This document shows positions 1 through 4,630 of a DNA stretch of 20,001 bases, piece after piece. The notes under the pieces were generated by a model that did no database searches, had not been told where the DNA came from, and saw nothing but the letters and a program-made list of their open reading frames with translations. The DNA is from a virus. Each line of letters opens with the position of its first letter. Within the stretch, counting starts at the first letter, position 1. The stretch covers positions 1-20,001 of IMG/VR virus record IMGVR_UViG_3300044638_001635. The stretch is one strand, 5' to 3'. The position numbers and the translations under genes were made by a program.

Positions 1-537
1 CACGTTGCTGAAGCCCGCAGCCTGCTGGGCGATCAAGGCGACAAGCTGGCCGCTGTTGCCATGCACTCCAAGGTCTATTACGACCTGGTTGAGCGCAAGG
101 CCATCGACTACGTGACCGAGACAGACGCACGTCTGACCTCTAGCGTCACTGATTTCGTTGGCGGCAGCATCGCTGGTGCCTACGGTCCCGTGAGCGTGCC
201 GACCTACATGGGTCTGCGCGTGATCGTGTCTGACGATGTGCAGACCGATGGCAGCGGTTCTTCGACCGAATACGCCACCTATTTCTTCACTCAAGGCGCT
301 GTTGCCAGCGGTGAACAGATGGCGATGCAGACCGAAACCGATCGTGACATCCTCGCCAAGAGCGATGCCATGTCGATCGACCTGCACTACTGCTACCACC
401 CCGTTGGCGCTAAGTGGGCGGTGACTACCGCCAACCCCACTCGCGCTCAGCTGGAAACGGTTGCTAACTGGTCAAAGGTGTACGAGCTGAAGAACCTCGG
501 CATCGTGCGCGCCACCAACACCTCTAACTTCGATTGA
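1..537 (+). CDS. Major capsid protein, C-terminal part (5' end outside window)
   Basis: The frame is open from base 1 and ends at TGA 535-537, so the visible 178 codons are the C-terminal part of a longer protein; the ATG at 61 is internal. The segment LGDQGDKLAAVAMHSKVYYD followed by a 'PTYMGLRVIVSDD' stretch is typical of a phage major capsid family in which a Met-His-Ser motif precedes a conserved 'pty-G-rvivdD' beta segment (I recall it as Gp13-like coat proteins). It forms the icosahedral shell. Codon use is strongly C-ending (ACC, GGC, TAC), as in highly expressed genes and as in the major tail protein here, unlike the AT-richer tape measure gene. A decoration-like protein and connector follow directly, as expected for a coat gene. 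The family call is from memory of the motif. Confidence 0.8.
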   Translation, partial: HVAEARSLLGDQGDKLAAVAMHSKVYYDLVERKAIDYVTETDARLTSSVTDFVGGSIAGAYGPVSVPTYMGLRVIVSDDVQTDGSGSSTEYATYFFTQGAVASGEQMAMQTETDRDILAKSDAMSIDLHYCYHPVGAKWAVTTANPTRAQLETVANWSKVYELKNLGIVRATNTSNFD

Positions 538-548
538 GGTAACTAACC

Positions 549-947
549 ATGGCACAACCTTCCCAGTTTGAACTGTCCACCGAGCAGTACCTCGAAGCCA
601 CTTTTTACGGTGCATCCTCGATTGCCGACGTGCAATTCTGGACTGCTCCAGTGAAGTGTCAGGTGGTTGCAGTGCGTGAAGTTCACGCCACTGCCGGCAA
701 CGATGCTGGCGCCGTAACCGGCACCGTTCGTCGTTGTCAAGGCACTGAGGCCGCCACCGCTGGTGACGACCTTCTGAGCGCCACCATCAACTTCAAGGGC
801 ACTGCTCTTACTGAGCAAACCCCTGCTCTGACCACCACCAACGGAGACCTCGTTCTTGAAGCCGGCAACCGCTTGGCTCTTGATGTCACCGGCACCACCA
901 CCACTCTGGCTGGTGTGATCCTGACCGTGCTGCTGAAGCGCGTCTGA
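549..947 (+). CDS. Capsid decoration / head fibre-like protein
   Basis: A 132-aa protein starting 11 bases after the capsid gene with a GAGG Shine-Dalgarno (536-539) nine bases before ATG. It is beta-rich, with a 'VREVHATAG' segment near residue 37 and a C-terminal 'AGNRLALDVTGT...LAGVILTVLLKRV' pattern. I recall this combination from small proteins encoded directly after the coat gene in many tailed phages, usually annotated hypothetical. A decoration or head-fibre role is inferred from position, size and composition, not from a defined domain. Codons are C-ending like the capsid gene, consistent with a high-copy virion protein. It overlaps the next small ORF by one base (TGATG) and is followed by a hairpin at 983-1008. 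Confidence 0.6.
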   Translation: MAQPSQFELSTEQYLEATFYGASSIADVQFWTAPVKCQVVAVREVHATAGNDAGAVTGTVRRCQGTEAATAGDDLLSATINFKGTALTEQTPALTTTNGDLVLEAGNRLALDVTGTTTTLAGVILTVLLKRV

Positions 948-1144
948 TGGGCATGTTCGCCTTTCGGCGACTGCGTGAACTGGAGGCTGCTTCTAACGAG
1001 GCAGCCTCTCTTTCTATTGCAGAGCCCACACTTAAACTTGAGATGACGGAGCCACCCAACGATGGCAATAGCAATCAACGCAACCGTAGGGTCGGCAAGC
1101 GCAAACTCCTACCTGACGCTGGCGGCAGCGCAGGAGATCATTGA
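947..1144 (+). CDS. Small basic hypothetical protein
   Basis: A 65-aa ORF whose ATG overlaps the preceding stop (TGATG), suggesting translational coupling. The N-terminus (MGMFAFRRLRELEAASNEAA) is a short amphipathic charged helix followed by a low-complexity tail ending in Arg/Lys clusters. I recall similar short proteins with an FRRLRE-type start between decoration and connector genes of phages, so it may be real. Against it: its last 83 bases overlap the start of the DnaT-like connector in another frame, and a GC-rich hairpin (983-1008) lies inside it. No function can be assigned. If translated, the C-terminal half is constrained by two reading frames. Confidence 0.45.
   Translation: MGMFAFRRLRELEAASNEAASLSIAEPTLKLEMTEPPNDGNSNQRNRRVGKRKLLPDAGGSAGDH
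983..1008 (+). terminator. Hairpin with trailing pyrimidine run after the capsid/decoration genes
   Basis: GAGGCTGC (983-990) pairs perfectly with GCAGCCTC (1001-1008) around a 10-base loop and is followed by TCTTTCT. The stem is 6/8 G-C. The shape resembles a weak intrinsic terminator or attenuator just after the two high-copy capsid genes. It lies inside the 65-aa ORF at 947-1144, so it could instead be chance within coding sequence. Confidence 0.4.
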
Positions 1145-1625
1145 TGGCTTTGTGCAAGATGCTGATGTGACGGCATGGGCATCAGCTACTACTGACCAAA
1201 AGAATCGAGCGCTGTTTACCGCTACCCAACGCTTGGATCGTGAGCGGTTTCTAGGCGCCCGCGCTACTGACACGCAGGCATTGCAGTGGCCGCGTACTGG
1301 CGTGCGCAAGCCTGACACCTACATCAATACGTACGCTGTTGGCTTTCCGTTTCGCATCACGACGGATTACTACACCGATACTGAAATTCCGCAGCAGGTG
1401 CAGTATGCACAGGTTGTGCTGGCCACTTATCTTAATAACAACCCAGATGGCATTGGACTGAGCGGACTGGAAGACTATAAGAATGTCAAGATTGGCAGCA
1501 TTGACGTGACGCCAAACCTTGGTTACGGCGCTGTTGGTGTTGACAAGGTGCCGCCGCTGATGGAGCGATACCTCACAGGGCTTAGAATCAGTGGACCAGG
1601 CAACTTCTCTATCCGCAGGAGCTAA
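1062..1625 (+). CDS. DnaT-like head-tail connector / head completion protein
   Basis: A 187-aa protein. The N-terminus 'NATVGSASANSYLTLAAAQ', then 'ATTDQKNRALFTATQRLDRE', then 'ALQWPRTGV' and a 'PQQVQYAQVVLATYL' helix, matches the phage family usually named 'DnaT-like ssDNA-binding protein'. In this position the family is generally taken as a head-tail connector or adaptor; the DnaT label reflects weak similarity and is not evidence for DNA replication. The start is supported by GGAG (1049-1052) nine bases before ATG. It sits between the capsid/decoration genes and the neck genes, as expected for a ring protein under the portal. Confidence 0.7.
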   Translation: MAIAINATVGSASANSYLTLAAAQEIIDGFVQDADVTAWASATTDQKNRALFTATQRLDRERFLGARATDTQALQWPRTGVRKPDTYINTYAVGFPFRITTDYYTDTEIPQQVQYAQVVLATYLNNNPDGIGLSGLEDYKNVKIGSIDVTPNLGYGAVGVDKVPPLMERYLTGLRISGPGNFSIRRS

Positions 1626-1627
1626 CC

Positions 1628-1855
1628 ATGGACGAGTACAGCATAGGTTTTGAGTACATTAGCGATACCGCTGCCCATGCCGGTAGGTTTTACAAGCTGT
1701 ATGCAGTTGCTGATGCCGTAATCAGCACAGCTACCGTGCAGAATGCAACTGGCAATGCGTTTACATCTGTACCGCTTGGCGCAGGTGATGAGATTGAAGG
1801 TGTATTCACTAGCGTGACCCTGGCTAGCGGCAAAGTCATCGCCTACAAGATCTAG
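1628..1855 (+). CDS. Small beta-rich virion-associated protein, copy 1
   Basis: A 75-aa protein with a strong AGGAG Shine-Dalgarno (1617-1621) six bases before ATG. It is related to the product of the next gene: both share an 'ISDT' segment after a 'Y/F-I' pair, a central block of short polar strands, and the ending 'GVFTSV/I-L---K/H-V/C---AYK-I/L'. I do not recognise a named family. Size and alternating hydrophobic/polar pattern suggest a single small beta-sandwich, possibly a decoration protein or an accessory connector piece. It lies between the connector and head-closure genes. Function is unknown. Confidence 0.65.
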   Translation: MDEYSIGFEYISDTAAHAGRFYKLYAVADAVISTATVQNATGNAFTSVPLGAGDEIEGVFTSVTLASGKVIAYKI

Positions 1856-1857
1856 CC

Positions 1858-2106
1858 ATGAGTGACCCTAACTTTTTCGGTATTGATTACTCGATAGGGG
1901 CAACCTTTATTAGTGATACCACTACCCGCGTGGGCCGCTGGGGTGCCATTCATTTCACGAGTAACACTCAAGTCGATACCATCATCGCGCAGAACTACGA
2001 CGGAAACACAATATCTGGCCAGTCGTTCAGCGCTGCAACCACGCTGTATGGCGTGTTTACCAGTATCAAGCTGCAGAATGGCCACTGCGTCGCCTACAAG
2101 CTCTGA
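1858..2106 (+). CDS. Small beta-rich virion-associated protein, copy 2 (tandem paralogue)
   Basis: An 82-aa protein starting two bases after copy 1 ends and overlapping the next gene by one base (TGATG). It aligns along nearly its whole length with copy 1: 'FISDTTTRVGRW' against 'YISDTAAHAGRF', and 'GVFTSIKLQNGHCVAYKL' against 'GVFTSVTLASGKVIAYKI'. The sequence has diverged a good deal, so the duplication is old or the copies differ in role. No clear Shine-Dalgarno is seen, so translation is probably coupled to copy 1. Function is unknown; see copy 1 for possibilities. Confidence 0.65.
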   Translation: MSDPNFFGIDYSIGATFISDTTTRVGRWGAIHFTSNTQVDTIIAQNYDGNTISGQSFSAATTLYGVFTSIKLQNGHCVAYKL

Positions 2107-2462
2107 TGGCATTAGCTAGCCCGCTACGCAAGGTTGCCAGCAAGTTGATGGCAAAGTTTGGCGGTGTTGCCACCATTCGGCGTGTGGTGCCAGGCGTTTA
2201 CAACCCAACCACTGGCACCGTCAGCGAAACCACAACTGATACTGCAGTACGTGGCGTGTTGGAAAATGTCAACCTGCGCGAGGTTAATGATCTGATTCAA
2301 GCTGGCGACAAGCGCCTGTTGATTGCTGCTGCTGATATTGCCAATGCACCTACCACGGCCGATGAAGTGCTGATTAGCAACGTGACGCATCAAGTGATCC
2401 AGGTTCGTACGATTGAGCAAGATAACATCGCCATCACTTACGAACTGATCCTGAGGGCATAA
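2106..2462 (+). CDS. Head closure / neck protein
   Basis: A 118-aa protein. After an N-terminal helix ('ASKLMAKFG') come 'TIRRVVPGVYNPTTGTVSET', a 'VRGVLENV' strand, then 'LIQAGDKRLLIAA' and a C-terminal 'THQVIQVRTIEQDN' strand pair. This is the pattern of phage head-closure (head-tail adaptor) proteins, which form the ring that seals the portal and receives the tail. Overlaps of one base at both ends (TGATG before, TAATG after) place it in a coupled neck operon with the HK97 gp10-like and tail-terminator genes. The role is inferred from pattern and order. Confidence 0.65.
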   Translation: MALASPLRKVASKLMAKFGGVATIRRVVPGVYNPTTGTVSETTTDTAVRGVLENVNLREVNDLIQAGDKRLLIAAADIANAPTTADEVLISNVTHQVIQVRTIEQDNIAITYELILRA

Positions 2463-2860
2463 TGGCGCGCACGATCCGGGTTGCTGATATTGGTGATTAC
2501 GCCAGCCAGCAGATGGAGAAGCTGCTGCGGGTTGCGGTACTAGAGACCGACAGCCGCCTCAAGCAAGCAAGCCCTGTTGATACTGGCCGGTTTCGCGTTA
2601 GCTGGCAGGTAGGAGAGAATGCGGCGCCAAGCGGTGAGAAACCTGCAGGCACCTACAGCGGCATTCCGCAAATTGATCGCATCGGGTACCAGCAAGAAAA
2701 ACTAGGCAACGTCTACAGCGTGCACAACAATCTGCCGTATGCAGAGCCTCTTGCCAATGGCAGCAGCAAACAAGCGCCGGCGGGTTGGGTGCAAGGCATC
2801 GCTAAAGACATCCAAGGCTTTGTGCGCGTTAACGCTGACCGCATCGGGAGGGAATCATGA
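2462..2860 (+). CDS. HK97 gp10-like neck / tail completion protein
   Basis: A 132-aa protein with the HK97 gp10-family signature: a helix carrying 'VLETDSRLKQASPVDTGRFR' followed by 'SW', and later 'VHNNLPYAEPLANGSSKQAP' followed by 'GWV'. These correspond to the family's conserved 'SPVDTGR-r-SW' and 'N--pYA--le-G-skqAP-G' blocks. Such proteins act at the head-tail interface. It overlaps the preceding gene by one base (TAATG) and the tail terminator by four (ATGA). Confidence 0.8.
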   Translation: MARTIRVADIGDYASQQMEKLLRVAVLETDSRLKQASPVDTGRFRVSWQVGENAAPSGEKPAGTYSGIPQIDRIGYQQEKLGNVYSVHNNLPYAEPLANGSSKQAPAGWVQGIAKDIQGFVRVNADRIGRES

Positions 2861-3279
2861 GCAGCACCTACAACGATGTTCGTGCCGCCATTGAAGGGCG
2901 CATTGCAACGCAGATGGCGCTGTCACCTGCGTATCCGGTCAGCTATCAGAACGTGCCATTCACGCCACCCAACAACACGCCATGGGTGCAGGTGTTCATC
3001 CGATTTGGCGATAACAGTTACGCCACGCTGCTGCCGACTGGTGGCGTTGGCTTCAACCGCCAGACTGGCACGCTGGTGGTTAATGTCTTTACGCCACAGG
3101 GCCAAGGCACTGCTGCTAACTTCACGATTGCAGAGCGGCTAAAGGATTTGTTTGATCGCGCCAAGTTTTCAAGCATTATCTTTGACGCAGCTTCAGGGCC
3201 AGCACAAATAACACCAGCAGCGCCTGAGCCTTACTTTCAAACCCAGCTAACTGCTACGTTTGAAACGTATCTAGACTAA
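2857..3279 (+). CDS. Tail terminator protein (gpU-like)
   Basis: A 140-aa protein: N-terminal helix 'YNDVRAAIEGRIAT', a 'PVSYQNVPFTPPNNTPWVQV' block, then 'GFNRQTGTLVVNVFTPQGQG', a helix 'AERLKDLFDRAKF', and a terminal 'PYFQTQLTATFETYLD'. This matches the phage tail-terminator-like family (I recall it as DUF4128), which caps the tail tube once its length is reached. The ATGA overlap with the gp10-like gene and its position directly before the major tail protein support the call. Confidence 0.75.
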   Translation: MSSTYNDVRAAIEGRIATQMALSPAYPVSYQNVPFTPPNNTPWVQVFIRFGDNSYATLLPTGGVGFNRQTGTLVVNVFTPQGQGTAANFTIAERLKDLFDRAKFSSIIFDAASGPAQITPAAPEPYFQTQLTATFETYLD

Positions 3280-3296
3280 CGGTAGCCACTACCGTT
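3278..3296 (+). promoter_or_regulatory. Hairpin directly upstream of the major tail protein start
   Basis: AACGGTAG (3278-3285) pairs perfectly with CTACCGTT (3289-3296) around the three-base loop CCA, ending six bases before the ATG at 3303. No purine-rich Shine-Dalgarno lies in this leader. The hairpin could be an mRNA 5' stabiliser or processing site for a high-copy product, or a translation control element. The role is inference. Confidence 0.45.
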
Positions 3297-3302
3297 CACA
3301 AC

Positions 3303-4061
3303 ATGGCTGTTACTGTTTTGTCCGGTACGTCCGGCGCTCTCTACTACAAACCCGCTGGCACCAACGGCACCTTCGGTACCGCCGGAGTCAGCACAGCCAA
3401 CGAAGAAATCACTGTTGCGCCGTACCTGAACTTCAAAATCGGCGATCCCGTTAAGTTCAGCGTGGTCAATAGCCAAACCGGCGGCACCGGCACCGGCACC
3501 CTGCCCGCTGGCCTTAGTGCAGGCACCACGTATTACGTGATTGCCTACACCGCTAGCTCGGGTGTGCTGAAAGTTTCCGCCACTGCTGGCGGTACCGCAG
3601 TAGACATCACCAACACGGGCACCGCTGCTGCTCCTAACGAGTTCGAGGTTGCTTACGCCGAATTCGCCGCCGTTGGCCAAGTGCAATCTTGGTCTTTCGA
3701 GATCAGCCGCGCTGAGATCGACGTGACCACCATCGGCCAAACCGCTGGCCAGTATGCGCCCTTCCGCGCTTACATTCCTGGCTTCGCCGACGGCAACGGC
3801 ACCGCAACGATCTACGTCACCAACGAGGACGCTGCGCTGTCCAATCGCATGGTGGAGGATGTGCTGCAGCGTCAGCAGGTTGGCTGCGGCTTCAAACTGT
3901 ACACCGATCTGCAGGCAACCGAGGCGCTTAGCCGCAGCATTGCCATGGATGCCGTGCTGCTGACCGCCAGCCTGAATATCAACCCTGATGACGCTCAGCA
4001 GGTTGAGATCACCTTCCGCCCGGCCGGTGCACCTACTTTTGACTTCAGCACTTCTGCTTGA
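3303..4061 (+). CDS. Major tail (tube) protein with an extra beta domain
   Basis: A 252-aa protein in the tube-protein position (after the terminator, before the chaperone). The C-terminal part (about 116-252) has tube-like features: 'VQSWSFEISRAEIDVTTIGQ', then 'GTATIYVTNEDAALSNRM' and an 'ADDAQ'-like 'INPDDAQQVEITFRPAG' final strand. Residues about 36-115 form a separate segment with 'LPAGLSAGTTYYVIAYT' followed by 'VLKVSATAGGTAVDIT'; I recall this module from surface-exposed insertions in many phage structural proteins. Codons are C-ending, consistent with a high-copy product. There is no visible Shine-Dalgarno; a hairpin sits just before the ATG and a stronger one after the stop. Confidence 0.8.
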   Translation: MAVTVLSGTSGALYYKPAGTNGTFGTAGVSTANEEITVAPYLNFKIGDPVKFSVVNSQTGGTGTGTLPAGLSAGTTYYVIAYTASSGVLKVSATAGGTAVDITNTGTAAAPNEFEVAYAEFAAVGQVQSWSFEISRAEIDVTTIGQTAGQYAPFRAYIPGFADGNGTATIYVTNEDAALSNRMVEDVLQRQQVGCGFKLYTDLQATEALSRSIAMDAVLLTASLNINPDDAQQVEITFRPAGAPTFDFSTSA

Positions 4062-4070
4062 TAGTTGAAC

Positions 4071-4092
4071 GGCCCCGGCTTATGCTGGGGCC
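4071..4092 (+). terminator. Strong hairpin after the major tail protein gene
   Basis: GGCCCCGGC (4071-4079) pairs with GCTGGGGCC (4084-4092) with one G-U pair and a TTAT loop: nine pairs, nearly all G-C, within ten bases of the stop codon. It is followed by ACCCACATTTATT, which lacks a proper U-run, so partial termination or 3'-end protection is more likely than full termination, since the tape measure genes downstream have no other obvious promoter. Confidence 0.55.
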
Positions 4093-4107
4093 ACCCACAT
4101 TTATTGC

Positions 4108-4464
4108 ATGGCATCATCTGCACTGGCACGGCTGAAAAAAGCAGCCAATCTTCAGCCAATTAAGCGCGTTGTAACACTCAACGATGGATCTACGTTTGAG
4201 TTTTACGCTACGGCGTTGACCATGGCAGAACGCGAGCGTGCACAAAAGATGCCTGGCGGCGATGACCCCAATGGTTTTGCATTGAACCTGCTGGTAACCA
4301 AAGCAGCCGACGATGCCGGACAACGGTTGTTTCAAGCTGGTGAAATTGCTGAGCTGAAAAACGATGTGCTTGACAGTGACCTGCAAGCCATGATGCTCGC
4401 CATCATCACCAACCCAGAGGAAGCCGAAACCGACATGAAAAGCACTGAAAAAGGAGCTAAGTAA
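4108..4464 (+). CDS. Tail assembly chaperone, G part
   Basis: A 118-aa protein: 'LNDGSTFEFYATALTMAERE' continuing into 'RAQKM', then 'NGFALNLLVTKAADDAGQRL' and 'FQAGEIAELKNDVLDSDLQA' before a short acidic tail. This is the usual shape of the gpG-like tail assembly chaperone located between tube and tape measure genes; it binds tube and tape proteins during assembly and is absent from the virion. It stops at TAA 4462-4464. A T-like frame opens at the 3' end, so a second, frameshifted product is expected (see 4439-4627). Confidence 0.75.
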   Translation: MASSALARLKKAANLQPIKRVVTLNDGSTFEFYATALTMAERERAQKMPGGDDPNGFALNLLVTKAADDAGQRLFQAGEIAELKNDVLDSDLQAMMLAIITNPEEAETDMKSTEKGAK

Positions 4465-4627
4465 AGACAACCTGCTGCTGCTGCAACTTGGGGTTGCAAA
4501 AGAGCTGGGTTACACGCTAGCCCGGCTCAACCGTGAGGTAACACTTGAAGAGCTGCTGCTTTGGTCTAGCTATTTTGAGCTTCAAAATGAAGAGCAGGAT
4601 CGTAGAATGAAGCAAAGCCGTAGGTAA
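4439..4627 (+). CDS. Tail assembly chaperone T extension (frameshift-dependent)
   Basis: The frame +1 to G (same frame as -2) is open from 4439 to TAA 4625-4627 and encodes 'ELSKDNLLLLQLGVAKELGY', an arginine/glutamate-rich link and 'TLEELLLWSSYFELQNEEQD'. The LLLLQLGVAKELG and LEELLLWSSYFEL blocks are typical of the second half of G-T chaperones in phages. It has no ATG, GTG or TTG start near its beginning and is stopped upstream by TGA 4436-4438, so it must be entered by a shift between 4439 and 4464. The predicted fusion is about 172 aa. It ends three bases before the tape measure start. Confidence 0.75.
   Translation, partial: KALKKELSKDNLLLLQLGVAKELGYTLARLNREVTLEELLLWSSYFELQNEEQDRRMKQSRR
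4447..4456 (+). other. Probable programmed frameshift site GAA-AAA-GGAG
   Basis: In the G frame the codons are GAA AAA GGA GCT AAG TAA. P-site Lys-tRNA on AAA (4450-4452) can re-pair after moving +1 to AAG (4451-4453) or -2 to AAA (4448-4450); either leads to GAG CTA AGT in the T frame. The Shine-Dalgarno-like AAGGAG (4451-4456) overlaps the site, and such sequences are known stimulators of bacterial frameshifting when placed upstream of a shift site. The exact codon is inference. Confidence 0.5.
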
Positions 4628-4630
4628 GTC

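Noticed and set aside
1062-1625. Replication role for the DnaT-like protein
   Set aside because: The family label is historical; position between capsid and neck genes argues for a connector role and no other replication gene is nearby.
3276-3740. 154-aa open frame on the - strand
   Set aside because: It is fully antisense to the major tail protein, whose frame has clear family-like sequence; the composition is a shadow of C-ending codons.
4439-4516. Lambda-type -1 frameshift in the chaperone gene
   Set aside because: The -1 frame has stops at 4446-4448 and 4458-4460 and yields only a Cys-rich nonsense peptide; the chaperone-like T sequence is in the +1/-2 frame.
4472-4627. Independent start of the T protein at CTG 4472
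   Set aside because: The Shine-Dalgarno-like AAGGAG is about 15 bases away, CTG is rare, and G-T pairs in this position are normally made by frameshifting; kept only as a fallback.
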